Of a stretch of DNA of 64,000 bases, positions 15,732-25,094 are shown one piece after another (positions within the stretch are counted from its first letter, which is position 1; each line of letters begins with the position of its first letter). Source of the DNA: Paenibacillus montanisoli. GTDB lineage: Bacteria > Bacillota > Bacilli > Paenibacillales > Paenibacillaceae. The DNA is taken from NCBI RefSeq assembly GCF_003268025.1, contig NZ_QLUW01000001.1:1798001-1862000 (forward strand), written 5' to 3'. Position numbers and translations under genes: made by a program. The notes beneath the pieces were generated by a model. It was not told the origin of the DNA. It made no database searches and worked only from the letters and a program-made list of their open reading frames with translations.

Positions 15732-15764
15732 CAGGCTGCCCTTACTTTAGGGCAGCCTGTTCGG
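15732..15764 (+). terminator. Hairpin after aldolase gene
   Basis: CAGGCTGCCC / GGGCAGCCTG stem with an eight-base loop. The T run is poor. Confidence 0.5.
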
Positions 15765-15845
15765 CTTGGGCTAATCTGGAATAATTCGCATGGGCATTTG
15801 GCAAAATGAAGTACGAATACCTACGTTCTGGAAACGAGGTGCCCC

Positions 15846-17432
15846 ATGGAATTATTGCTTCGAATAATCAAATATTTCAATCGCCGGAGCCTCCAGACTT
15901 CCAGCCCATCAAGCGGTAACCGGGCACCGGCGAGAGGCCATGTTCACAGCCAGTTGAAAGCCAATATCGAGGCGATCCGCGCGATCTTCAGCAAGGCGCC
16001 CGATATGGTGATGCGAAGCTTCTTCTACCGGCCAACGGAGAGTCATGCCGTTCTGGTTTATTTCGACGGGCTTGCGGATAAAAACTCGATTAACAACAAC
16101 GTTCTCTATCAGCTCATGTTCGAATCGGAAGATATCGGCGTCGCCAAAGGAGGAAGGCTCGGTAAAAGAACGCTCCCTTTGCTGCCCGTGACGCTCGGCC
16201 ATATTACGACGATCTCGAGCTTTGATCAATTCGAGCTTGCGATCTTGCATGGCAAAAGCGTGCTATTCATCGACGGCGTTGAACAGGCGTATGCGTTCAA
16301 CACACAAGGCTGGCCGCAGCGGGCGATCTCCGATTCGCAAATCGAAGCTTCACTAAAGGGCGCGCATCAAGGCTTTATCGAAACATCGGAAATGAACGTG
16401 GCTCTTATCCGCCGTTATATTAGCAGCAGAGAGCTGAAGATCAAAGAACTGTCCGTCGGTAGCCGTGTCGCTAGCAAGTTATCCATTCTGTATCTTGAGG
16501 ATGTGACGGAACCGGAATTGCTGGCGGAAATGGAAAGGCGATTAACGTCGTTAAATGTCGACTGCATTTTGAATACCGGCGAGCTCGCGGAGCTGATCGA
16601 GGATAATCCGTTCTCGCTGCTGCCGCAGTTCATTACGACCGAACGTCCGGATACCGCTGCTTCGCAAATTTTGCAGGGGAGGCTGTGCGTGATCGTCGAC
16701 CGCTCCTCAAGCGTTCTGATCGCCCCGGCAGGCATCGCGGCATTCTTCCAGGGCATCGACGATTACAGCACGCGCTGGCCTGTAGCAACCTTCATGCGGC
16801 TGCTGCGCTTTTTCGCTTGTTTTCTCGCCGCTTTTCTGCCCGGCATCTATATCGCCTGCATTTCCTTTAATCATGAGGTCATTCCGCTCGACCTTATATT
16901 GTCGATCGGCCAGTTCAGGGCCGCCGTTCCATTCCCGCCATTAATAGAGGCGCTAATCATGGAGATAACGTTGGAAATGCTCAGAGAGGCCGGCATTCGG
17001 CTACCCGCGCCGGTTGGACAAACCGTCGGCATCGTCGGCGGTATCGTCATCGGGCAAGCCGCCGTGCAGGCCGGCATCGTCAGCAATCTGATGGTTGTCG
17101 TCGTTTCGTCAACCGCCGTTGCCTCCTTTATTTTGCCGAACTACGATATGGCCTCGGCGATCCGGCTTATTCGTTTTCCTGTCATGCTTATCGCATCGAT
17201 GTTCGGCATTGTCGGCATTATCGTCGCATTTATGGTGCTGATCGCGCATCTTATCTCCTTAACCTCGCTTTCTGAGCCGTTTAGCGTGCCAATCGCGCCG
17301 ATTCGAATAAGCGACTGGAAGGATGTCTTCGTGCGTCTCCCGCTTTGGAAAATGACGACGCGGCCGCGAAGCGTGCGTTCCTTGCAGAAAAAACGAATGG
17401 GCAGCAATCGGTCGGATGGTGAGAACAAATGA
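15846..17432 (+). CDS. Spore germination protein, GerA/GerKA family A subunit
   Basis: A 528-residue A subunit of a germinant receptor in the spore inner membrane. A soluble N-terminal half (about residues 1-310) with SFDQFELAILHGKSVLFIDG and the family's RLCVIVDRSSSVLIAPA leads into a C-terminal domain with about five or six helices (about 315-490, VGQTVGIVGGIVIGQAAVQAG). Receptors of this class sense amino acids or sugars and trigger ion release. ATG 15846 follows GAGGTG. The next gene overlaps by four bases. It is the first gene of an A-B-C operon. Confidence 0.93.
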   Translation: MELLLRIIKYFNRRSLQTSSPSSGNRAPARGHVHSQLKANIEAIRAIFSKAPDMVMRSFFYRPTESHAVLVYFDGLADKNSINNNVLYQLMFESEDIGVAKGGRLGKRTLPLLPVTLGHITTISSFDQFELAILHGKSVLFIDGVEQAYAFNTQGWPQRAISDSQIEASLKGAHQGFIETSEMNVALIRRYISSRELKIKELSVGSRVASKLSILYLEDVTEPELLAEMERRLTSLNVDCILNTGELAELIEDNPFSLLPQFITTERPDTAASQILQGRLCVIVDRSSSVLIAPAGIAAFFQGIDDYSTRWPVATFMRLLRFFACFLAAFLPGIYIACISFNHEVIPLDLILSIGQFRAAVPFPPLIEALIMEITLEMLREAGIRLPAPVGQTVGIVGGIVIGQAAVQAGIVSNLMVVVVSSTAVASFILPNYDMASAIRLIRFPVMLIASMFGIVGIIVAFMVLIAHLISLTSLSEPFSVPIAPIRISDWKDVFVRLPLWKMTTRPRSVRSLQKKRMGSNRSDGENK

Positions 17433-18541
17433 CGGGATCGGTCCTCAAACCGGCGAAAGAAAATCAAGTGACGCTGCTGCAATATATCTTGATCATTCAT
17501 AGCATGCAGCTCGGCATCGGCGTCATTTCGCTGCCCAGAGATCTTGCGGATACGGGCGGGACGGACGGTTGGATCGCGCTGTTTATCGGCTACGCCGGTT
17601 CCCTCGTCGCCAGCCTTCTTATCGTTCAAATTATGAAGAAGCATCCGGAAGGCACGATCATCGACTTGATCTCGCGTTTTTTTGGCAGATGGTCCGGTTA
17701 CCTCATGACAGCCGTCTTCGGCGTGTATTTCTCGCTTTACGCCTATCTGCTGCTGGATCGGATGATTCTGCTCATTCACAGCTGGATTATGCAGCAATCC
17801 CGGCCTTTTGTGCTCATGCTGCTCTTTGTCATCCCGGCCTATATGATCGTGAAAGGCGGTTGGCGCGCATTGGGGCGATATGCGGAGATAATCTTACTCT
17901 GTTCGCTGTGGATGCCGTTCATGCTTCTCACGCTGTTCGATCAAGCTCACTGGCTGCATTTGCTGCCCGTGCTGAAGGAAGGATGGATGCCTGTCTTTTC
18001 AACGGTTCCGGCAACAGTGCTGTCTTTTCTAGGTTTCGAGGCGGCTTTCTTCCTCTATCCCCATCTCGGCAACAAGAAGAAGGCGTCGCTCGGCATTTTC
18101 GTGGCGAATACGTTAACGCTGATTGTATACCTCTATGTGACGATCCTGTGCTTTGTCGTGTTCAGCCCGGATGAAATTACGTATTACAACGATATCATGC
18201 TGACGCTGGCGAAAATCATTGAATACCGGTTCGTGGAGCGATTCGATATCGTGATGCTGACCTTCTACCTGCTCGTCATATCGAAAACGTGGATCCCCGC
18301 GTTGCACATGACCGTTTATTGCTCGCATCGGCTCGTGCCGATCGGCAAGGCTGCCACCCACTTGCTTCTCTTGCTGATCGGCATGCTGGCGGTGACCTAT
18401 ATTTGGAATCCGGGCTGGTTGACAAGCGATAAGTGGATCGCCCTATTTTCAAAATTCGGCCTCTTGATGGCGTTTATTTTCCCGGTCGCCTTATGGTGCT
18501 TGCTGTCCGTCATGTCCTGGTTCCCTAGGTGGCAGAAATGA
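17429..18541 (+). CDS. Spore germination protein, GerB/GerKB family permease subunit
   Basis: A 370-residue B subunit with ten predicted membrane helices, related to the amino acid/polyamine/organocation transporter fold. The start has the family pattern QLGIGVISLPRDLA in helix 1 (about residues 28-41). The B subunit is thought to bind the germinant within the membrane. Its ATG overlaps the A-subunit stop (ATGA), and its own stop overlaps the C-subunit start, so the three are translated together. Confidence 0.92.
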   Translation: MTGSVLKPAKENQVTLLQYILIIHSMQLGIGVISLPRDLADTGGTDGWIALFIGYAGSLVASLLIVQIMKKHPEGTIIDLISRFFGRWSGYLMTAVFGVYFSLYAYLLLDRMILLIHSWIMQQSRPFVLMLLFVIPAYMIVKGGWRALGRYAEIILLCSLWMPFMLLTLFDQAHWLHLLPVLKEGWMPVFSTVPATVLSFLGFEAAFFLYPHLGNKKKASLGIFVANTLTLIVYLYVTILCFVVFSPDEITYYNDIMLTLAKIIEYRFVERFDIVMLTFYLLVISKTWIPALHMTVYCSHRLVPIGKAATHLLLLLIGMLAVTYIWNPGWLTSDKWIALFSKFGLLMAFIFPVALWCLLSVMSWFPRWQK

Positions 18542-19671
18542 GGAAGAAACAGTTTTGCTGCATGACGGTTGCCGTCTGTCTGCTTTCGCTGCTGCTCTCG
18601 GGCTGCAAGGACCGGCTCGACTTGGAAAATATAACGCTCGTGCTGATGGTGGGCATCGATTTGGACGAGGACAATAATTTGGTCCTATATTCGTCATCAC
18701 CCGTATTCAGCAAAGAAGCGAAGTCGAAGAACGAGACTTCAAAGGTGACCGCAACTACCATTCGCGAAGCAAGAGGCGAATTAGAAGCGCGGGTGTCGGC
18801 GCTAATCAGCATTGGCAAGCTGCAGAACGTGCTGATCGGCAAGCGCGTTCTTCGGCATAAAGGCTGGGTGCAGCTGCTCGATGTGCTGTACCGCGATTCG
18901 AAAGCCAAAACGAATGCCAGACTCATTGCGGTGGATGGTCCGGTTGAGCCGGTGATGTATTTCGCGCCGGACGATAAGCGAAGGCTCTCGCTCCATATCG
19001 CGAAGCTGGTCGATACGGCGCATGAACGGAATTTGGTCGAGAAGTCGACGCTGTTTGAATTTCACCGCCTGCTCTTTGACAAATCGATCACCCCCTATAT
19101 GACAGAGCTCCGTCTGTCAAACTCCGAAATCGTGCTTCCCGGTACGGCACTGCTGGATAACGAAGGCATCTACCGAACGTCGATCAACCTCGAGGAGAAC
19201 GAGCTGCTTCAAATTATCCAAGACGAGAAGCTGGCGGATTTATCCCTGACGCTCGTTCTGCCTGATGTGAAGCATGAGAAATCCGTCTTTGAGACTAGGG
19301 CGATCAGCTTTTATGTGACGGACGTGAAGCGCAAGGTTAGTGTGGGCTACGCCGGCGGCAAGTTCATTTTCGATATTGACTTGGACCTTCCGATTCATTT
19401 GACGGAACGGTTGTTTGCGTACAATGTAGATAAAAATGCGACCAGGCTCGAAGCCATGATTGACAAGCAGCTGGAGCAGCAGATGGGGAAGCTGATCGCA
19501 AAATTGCAAAAAGCGAAGGTGGACCCGACCGGACTCGGACTCTTCGCGCGCGCCTATCAGTACGCGGCCTATAAGAAGGTAAGCGACGGTTGGGAAAAGG
19601 ATGCTTTCGCCAAAGCAGACGTGAGGATCCGTGTGGACACCGAGATCAAGGATTACGGAGAAATGCGTTAA
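18538..19671 (+). CDS. Spore germination lipoprotein, Ger(x)C family
   Basis: A 377-residue C subunit. A signal peptide ends in the lipobox LLSGC (Cys about residue 22), followed by KDRLDLENI and the family's VGIDLDEDNNLVLY (about 36-50). A middle region contains LIGKRVLRHKG, and the C-terminal region IDKQLEQQMGKLIAKLQKAK ends the last domain. It sits on the outer face of the spore inner membrane with the A and B subunits. ATG 18538 overlaps the B stop; GTG 18529 would only add three residues. This copy is complete, unlike the gerC remnant at 44.2-45.1 kb. Confidence 0.92.
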   Translation: MRKKQFCCMTVAVCLLSLLLSGCKDRLDLENITLVLMVGIDLDEDNNLVLYSSSPVFSKEAKSKNETSKVTATTIREARGELEARVSALISIGKLQNVLIGKRVLRHKGWVQLLDVLYRDSKAKTNARLIAVDGPVEPVMYFAPDDKRRLSLHIAKLVDTAHERNLVEKSTLFEFHRLLFDKSITPYMTELRLSNSEIVLPGTALLDNEGIYRTSINLEENELLQIIQDEKLADLSLTLVLPDVKHEKSVFETRAISFYVTDVKRKVSVGYAGGKFIFDIDLDLPIHLTERLFAYNVDKNATRLEAMIDKQLEQQMGKLIAKLQKAKVDPTGLGLFARAYQYAAYKKVSDGWEKDAFAKADVRIRVDTEIKDYGEMR

Positions 19672-19676
19672 TATGA

Positions 19677-19705
19677 TTGAGTTGTCGGAAACGTGACGCT
19701 ATAAT
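19677..19705 (+). promoter_or_regulatory. Sigma-A promoter of ABC-F gene
   Basis: TTGAGT at 19677-19682, a 17-base spacer, then TATAAT at 19700-19705. Confidence 0.6.
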
Positions 19706-19741
19706 ATAACGAGTAAAAGACTAACAGAAAAGGTGTCATAG

Positions 19742-21298
19742 ATGAGCATATTAAACGTAGAACGACTGAGCCACGGCTTCGGTGACCGGGCGATCTTCAA
19801 CGATGTATCCTTTCGTCTGCTAAAAGGCGAGCATATCGGACTGATCGGCGCGAACGGCGAAGGAAAGTCCACCTTCATGAATATCATTACGGGCAAGCTG
19901 CAGCCCGATGACGGCAAGGTGGAATGGTCGAAGCGGATGCGCGTCGGTTACTTGGACCAGCATGCGGTGCTAAGCCAAGGCATGACGATTCGCGACGCGC
20001 TGAAAGGCGCGTTCCAATATTTGTTCGACATGGAACAGGAAATGAACGACATGTACGGCCGAATGGGCGACGTTACTCCGGAGGAGCTCGAGCAGCTGCT
20101 CGAGGACGTGGGGACTATCCAGGATACGCTCACGAACCAGGATTTCTACATGATCGACGCCAAGATCGAAGAGACGGCGCGCGGCCTTGGCTTGACCGAT
20201 ATCGGGCTGGATAAAGACGTCAATGACTTGAGCGGCGGGCAGCGTACGAAGGTTCTGCTTGCGAAACTGCTCCTCGAGAAACCGGATATTCTGCTGCTTG
20301 ACGAGCCGACGAACTATTTGGACGAGCAGCATATCGAATGGCTGAAGCGCTATCTGCAGGAGTACGAGAACGCGTTCATTCTGATCTCTCACGATATTCC
20401 GTTCCTGAACAGCGTAATTAACCTGATCTACCATATGGAAAATCAAGAGCTGAATCGCTATGTCGGCGACTACAACCACTTCCAGCAGGTCCACGAGATG
20501 AAGAAGCAGCAGCTCGAATCCGCATTCAAACGCCAACAGCAGGAAATCGCGGATTTGAAAGATTTCGTTGCGCGGAATAAGGCTAGCGTTGCAACCCGCA
20601 ACATGGCGATGTCGAGGCAGAAGAAGCTCGACAAGATGGAAGTGATCGAGCTTGCGAAGGAGAAGCCGAAGCCGCAATTCAACTTTAAGGACGCGAGAGC
20701 TTCGGGCAGGCTGATCTTCGAAACGAATCAGCTCGTTATCGGCTACGATGCGCCTTTGTCCAGACCCCTTGATCTGCGGATGGAGCGCGGTCAGAAGATC
20801 GCGCTCGTCGGCGCGAACGGCATCGGGAAGACGACGCTGCTGCGCAGCATTCTTGGCGAGATCAAGCCGATTTCCGGATCGGTGCAGCTAGGCGATACGC
20901 TTGCGATCGGCTACTTCGAGCAGGAAGCGAAGGACGCGAATTACAATACGTGCATCGAAGAAATTTGGAATGAATTTCCTTCATTTAATCAGTTCGAAGT
21001 GCGCGCGGCTCTGGCGAAATGCGGCTTGACCACGAAGCATATCGAGAGCAAAGTCGCGGTACTAAGCGGCGGCGAGAAAGCGAAGGTACGGCTATGCAAG
21101 CTGATCAACCGCGAGACGAACGTGCTCGTGCTCGACGAGCCGACGAACCACTTGGACGTCGATGCGAAGGATGAGCTGAAGCGTGCGCTGAAGGCGTACA
21201 AAGGCAGCATTCTGATGATCTCGCACGAACCGGAATTTTACCGTGATGTCGTGACGGAAGTTTGGAATTGCGAATCATGGACGACGAAGGTGTTTTAA
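19742..21298 (+). CDS. ABC-F family ATPase (ribosome-associated type)
   Basis: A 518-residue soluble protein with two ABC ATPase domains and no membrane domain. NBD1 has GANGEGKST, LSGGQRTKV and LLLDEPTNYLD. A helical, Lys/Gln-rich interdomain linker (about residues 240-320) follows. NBD2 has GANGIGKTT, LSGGEKAKV and LVLDEPTNHLD. Such proteins act at the ribosomal E site in translation control or antibiotic resistance. The sequence looks like the YkpA/YbiT housekeeping-type group, but I cannot rule out a resistance role. AAAGGTG precedes ATG 19742. Confidence 0.88.
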   Translation: MSILNVERLSHGFGDRAIFNDVSFRLLKGEHIGLIGANGEGKSTFMNIITGKLQPDDGKVEWSKRMRVGYLDQHAVLSQGMTIRDALKGAFQYLFDMEQEMNDMYGRMGDVTPEELEQLLEDVGTIQDTLTNQDFYMIDAKIEETARGLGLTDIGLDKDVNDLSGGQRTKVLLAKLLLEKPDILLLDEPTNYLDEQHIEWLKRYLQEYENAFILISHDIPFLNSVINLIYHMENQELNRYVGDYNHFQQVHEMKKQQLESAFKRQQQEIADLKDFVARNKASVATRNMAMSRQKKLDKMEVIELAKEKPKPQFNFKDARASGRLIFETNQLVIGYDAPLSRPLDLRMERGQKIALVGANGIGKTTLLRSILGEIKPISGSVQLGDTLAIGYFEQEAKDANYNTCIEEIWNEFPSFNQFEVRAALAKCGLTTKHIESKVAVLSGGEKAKVRLCKLINRETNVLVLDEPTNHLDVDAKDELKRALKAYKGSILMISHEPEFYRDVVTEVWNCESWTTKVF

Positions 21299-21306
21299 TG
21301 TAGAAG

Positions 21307-21351
21307 AACTGCCCTGTACGGTCAATTGGGACCGTGCGGGGCAGTTTTTTT
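21307..21351 (+). terminator. Terminator after ABC-F gene
   Basis: A long AACTGCCC...GGGGCAGTT hairpin with inner GTACGGTC / GACCGTGC pairing is followed by seven T. It overlaps the 3' end of the convergent SgrR-like gene. Confidence 0.85.
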
Positions 21352-23187
21352 GTTGCCGGATGCATGGGTAAACCACAAATCGCGGAACCTCACCCAGCCC
21401 AGCGACTCTAGCGAAATGCCGCGAATGGAAGGGTGGAACGCGGTTTTTAGATGCTTGCGGTAAAGGAAGAGCAGCCTGTGCGAGGCGGTCAGCTCGCGTT
21501 CGATCGCTAGAAACCGATCAGCCCTGCGCTCGGCGTTCTGTTCGGATAGAAGCTCGGAAAGCTGGCGATCTATTGACGCTCGTATGCTCGGTGCCATGTG
21601 GTGCTGCATGCTTTTGAACAAATCGATGAGCCGCAGCTCGCGATGCTCGTCCAGCATGACGGCGAAGAGGAGCAGGTCGGCATGAAGCCGATCTTCGCCT
21701 TGAAATTGTTCGGCCGGAATCAGCTTGACCGTGATCGGAATACCCGCCGGCTCGCAAACCTGTTTCACGATTAGCGCGTCTTGCTCATATTGCGGAATCG
21801 TAGCCAGGACGATCGGTTCGCCTCTGTAACCGGCACGGGCCAAACGCTCTTGAACGTCCGATGGAGCAGGGCGGATTGCAGGTGATGCTTGCGCGGCGGT
21901 TGTGCCGGTTGATCGGGCTGGCCAAAAGCTTTCGGCTCTATCGATGACGTCGCCGGATAAACGCTCGATGATTTCTGACCGATCGAGGGCGAAGTCGAAC
22001 GCTTCACGAACGTCTGCGCTGGCAAGCGGTCCCTGACGCAGCTCATTGACCGTCAAAAATTTGCAGGTCATGCCGGACTGGCGAATTTGCTGCCATTGCT
22101 CTGCCGCCGGATCCGAGAGCCGCACGTTGTGCATGACTTGAAAGGGGGGAAGCTCGCCTTCATCGTCATTTGGCTGACGGTCCGCCTGCGACCATACTTC
22201 TACGCGGTCAAGAAAGCCCCGGCCTTGAAAATAGTTCTGGAACGCTTCCAGCACGATGACGCCGTTCGATCGGTCCGCGAGCCGGAACGGTCCGGTGCCG
22301 ATAGGCTGAAGGCCAATGACGGGATACGGGCTGTCGTCTTCAGTATGATTGTTCCGCTTCGGAGCCGGAACGATCGACGCCCGGTTGGTCGAGAGGAAGG
22401 CAAGAAAGGCTTCATTTCGCCGGCTGAGCACAAACCGCACCGTACGATCGTCGCAAGCTTCAATCTGCGCGATGTCCATATAGACCCAATTGTACAAGCC
22501 TTTGGGCGCGAGTGCCTGCAGTCGTTTGAAGGTGTAGGTCACATCCGCTGCCGCCATTTCGCGTCCATGGTGAAAGAGGACGCCCTTGCGCAGATAGAAC
22601 GTCCACGTCGTGCGAGAATCATCAACGTCCCAAGCAAAAGCCAGATGCGGTTGAATGGCATCGCCGGATGCGCTCATGCGGACAAGACCGTCGAACAGCT
22701 GGTTCACCAGATGCGATTCACCGGAGTAGTGAATCGCCGCCGGATCGAGCGTATGGATGCGCTGCGGCAGCGGAAACCGGAGAAGATCGAGCCGCTGCTC
22801 GCCCTGCACCTCGGAATGGAACCCGAACCGTTCCGCCAGCCATTCTTGAAACTGTACCCGCAGCCCCCGCGGGCTTTCTTGCTCCATCGCTTGCAAATAT
22901 GAAATGGCCATTTGCAAGTCCTGCTTTTGCGCGATTTCCTGCGCCTCCTGCAGCGCGATGTCTTCCCGTTTCGCGAGAAACGCCAGCACGGAGCGGTTGC
23001 CGCGCCCCCTCTTCGCCGTCCAGCTCAGCCAGCCTTCTCGCTGCATGCGCTGCAACAGCAGAACCATGTTCCGGTGCGTGCAGTCAAGCGCTTCCGCAAG
23101 CTCCTGCGTAGTCACCTCGAACGGCTCTTGCTCCTGCAGCTGAGGAAAGGCGCTGCGCAAGGCCAAATAATGCTGCCTCATCTTCAT
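21322..23187 (-). CDS. SgrR-like transcriptional regulator with solute-binding domain
   Basis: A 621-residue protein. The N-terminal winged-helix SgrR domain (about residues 1-120, with TQELAEALDCTHRNMVLLLQ) is fused to a SBP_bac_5 peptide-binding domain (about 165-540, with RTWTFYLRKGVLFHHGREM and QPIGTGPFRL). There is no signal peptide, so the binding domain is cytoplasmic and probably senses a ligand to control transcription. In E. coli SgrR responds to sugar-phosphate stress; the ligand here is unknown. GGGAG precedes ATG 23187. Its last 30 bases lie inside the terminator of the convergent ABC-F gene. Confidence 0.85.
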   Translation of the reverse strand: MKMRQHYLALRSAFPQLQEQEPFEVTTQELAEALDCTHRNMVLLLQRMQREGWLSWTAKRGRGNRSVLAFLAKREDIALQEAQEIAQKQDLQMAISYLQAMEQESPRGLRVQFQEWLAERFGFHSEVQGEQRLDLLRFPLPQRIHTLDPAAIHYSGESHLVNQLFDGLVRMSASGDAIQPHLAFAWDVDDSRTTWTFYLRKGVLFHHGREMAAADVTYTFKRLQALAPKGLYNWVYMDIAQIEACDDRTVRFVLSRRNEAFLAFLSTNRASIVPAPKRNNHTEDDSPYPVIGLQPIGTGPFRLADRSNGVIVLEAFQNYFQGRGFLDRVEVWSQADRQPNDDEGELPPFQVMHNVRLSDPAAEQWQQIRQSGMTCKFLTVNELRQGPLASADVREAFDFALDRSEIIERLSGDVIDRAESFWPARSTGTTAAQASPAIRPAPSDVQERLARAGYRGEPIVLATIPQYEQDALIVKQVCEPAGIPITVKLIPAEQFQGEDRLHADLLLFAVMLDEHRELRLIDLFKSMQHHMAPSIRASIDRQLSELLSEQNAERRADRFLAIERELTASHRLLFLYRKHLKTAFHPSIRGISLESLGWVRFRDLWFTHASGNKKTAPHGPN

Positions 23188-23321
23188 CTTGGCATGTCTC
23201 CCGGTCTAAAATATGAAATTTCGCTGAGGAAACTTACACTTTTTGTTCTTATTTTATAGGCTACAATAAAAAGGAGAAAAGCACAATCGCTGCCAGAGCA
23301 GCTTATTAACGGGAGTGAGTC

Positions 23322-24845
23322 ATGTTGAGAGATCCGGCGCCGTGGCAAAGAAAATACGAAACGATGGCGGTGTGTTCGCTTGGGTACGGACTATTCAGTC
23401 AATATTTGTTCGTTGGGAATGCGCTCGGCCTATCCGTCCTTCTCTTTGTAGGCGCGTTCTATGGCTTGTTCTTCTATGCCGTACAGGGAAGAATCGGCGG
23501 TTTCGACCAATGGAGAGGCCAATCCAAGTCGGGGTGGCTGCTCATTCTGCCTATCGCCTTATTGGCGTTAAGCTACGTTCTCTTTCATAATGAGCTGTTT
23601 CGGAGCTTAAACATCGTTGTGCTGCCCGCGCTAATCGCGGCACAAACCGTACTGCTGTCCCGGAGCAGCGCAAAGCCGTGGTATCGGACCGCGTTCTATC
23701 AGGATGTGCTGTACCTCGCTCTCATCAAGCCCGTCTCCTATTTTGCTGTTCCGTTTGGGCTCCTCGCGAACCGGATTTCTCCGAAGGCGGGCAGTGAAGA
23801 GGGGCAGATGCAAAACAGCAAGCTGCGGAGAATCGCGCTCGGCCTTCTGCTGGCAGTGCCGCCGCTTGTCGTGGTCATCTTGCTGCTCGCATCTGCGGAC
23901 CAAATCTTCATGGATCTGGTGAACCGGCTGCCTGAACTGTTCGGCGGGCTGTCCATCGGCTCCTTGCTAAGAAGGGTAATCGTAGCCGGCATTATTGCGC
24001 TTTATTCGTTTGGCTACCTATGGACTTTGCTCTTCCGTAAATCCGGGGACGGCTGGAAAGAGGCTTCAACGGCGGTGAACGGGTCTATGCCGGGTATTGC
24101 GCTCGATCCTTTGACTGCCGTTACGCTGCTGATCAGCTTTAACGTTGTCTACATCGTTTTTGCCGCCATTCAATTCTCGTATCTGTTCGGAGCGGCTCAT
24201 GGGCTATTGCCGGCAGAGGCTGCTTACGCGGAGTATGCAAGGCAAGGCTTTGCTCAGCTCGTTGTCGTGGCCTTGATCAATTTAGCGCTTCTTCTGGGCG
24301 GACTGCATGGCATTCGCAAAGAGGGGAAAGGCGCCGAGACCGCAAGAAAGCTGTCGCTTTCCCTGCTGGTCGGCTGTACGATCGTGATGCTGGTGTCGGC
24401 ATACAGCAGATTGTCTCTTTATGAATCCGCCTATGGGTACACGCAGACGCGAATTTTGGTACACGGCTTCATGATTTTCTTAGGCCTCATTCTGATTGTT
24501 TCGTTCGTCCGGATATGGCGGGAGCATTTCTCGCTGGCGAAAGCTTATATCGGGCTGGCGGTAGCGGCTTATGTGGTCATGAATTACGTCAATGTGGATG
24601 CCATTATCGCGGAGCAGAACATTGCTCGTTACCACGCGACAGGCAAAATCGATTTGAACTACTTGGGATCGCGATCGTCGGACGCCTTTCCGGCTATTGC
24701 AGAACTCTCGGTGGAGGCGCCTGAATTGCAACCTAGTAGCGATGAATTGCTGCGCAGCATGCGCCTTGCGGCGCAGAATAGAGGCGGCTGGCCTTCATGG
24801 AATTTGTCGGTTTCTCGCGTAACAAACTGGACGGAAGAGAAGTAA
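23322..24845 (+). CDS. DUF4173 family polytopic membrane protein
   Basis: A 507-residue protein with about ten to twelve predicted membrane helices. It ends in a soluble tail carrying DLNYLGSRSSDAFPAI (about residues 447-462), typical of DUF4173. The function of the family is unknown. GGGAGTG lies just before ATG 23322. It is divergent from the SgrR-like gene, sharing a 134-base intergenic region, and ends at a strong terminator. Confidence 0.82.
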   Translation: MLRDPAPWQRKYETMAVCSLGYGLFSQYLFVGNALGLSVLLFVGAFYGLFFYAVQGRIGGFDQWRGQSKSGWLLILPIALLALSYVLFHNELFRSLNIVVLPALIAAQTVLLSRSSAKPWYRTAFYQDVLYLALIKPVSYFAVPFGLLANRISPKAGSEEGQMQNSKLRRIALGLLLAVPPLVVVILLLASADQIFMDLVNRLPELFGGLSIGSLLRRVIVAGIIALYSFGYLWTLLFRKSGDGWKEASTAVNGSMPGIALDPLTAVTLLISFNVVYIVFAAIQFSYLFGAAHGLLPAEAAYAEYARQGFAQLVVVALINLALLLGGLHGIRKEGKGAETARKLSLSLLVGCTIVMLVSAYSRLSLYESAYGYTQTRILVHGFMIFLGLILIVSFVRIWREHFSLAKAYIGLAVAAYVVMNYVNVDAIIAEQNIARYHATGKIDLNYLGSRSSDAFPAIAELSVEAPELQPSSDELLRSMRLAAQNRGGWPSWNLSVSRVTNWTEEK

Positions 24846-24882
24846 TTCATGCAATTAAATAGTTAATTCATGCAGTTAAATA
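24843..24882. repeat. Tandem 21-base repeat after DUF4173 gene
   Basis: TAATTCATGCAATTAAATA (24843-24861) and the same sequence with one change (24864-24882), period 21. The first copy starts with the stop codon of the gene. Confidence 0.7.
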
Positions 24883-24888
24883 TATGCA

Positions 24889-24916
24889 GGCCCGCGATTT
24901 TCGCGGGCTTTTTTTT
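24889..24916 (+). terminator. Terminator after DUF4173 gene
   Basis: GCCCGCGA / TCGCGGGC hairpin followed by eight T. The next 180 bases up to the oxidase gene are AT-rich and hold nothing I recognise. Confidence 0.85.
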
Positions 24917-25094
24917 GTCGAACAAGCTGATAAAATTTTGGTTTACAAATTCCACGCAACCGCATATATTTAAGTTAATCTAAGTTTTGCACACGGGAAA
25001 CATTTTGTCCCTTGTCCATAATCATATTTTTTTGTCTATTAATTTGCACTAGCAAAAAAAACTTTCCTTAACGCAAAAATGGAGGTGGGCATAG

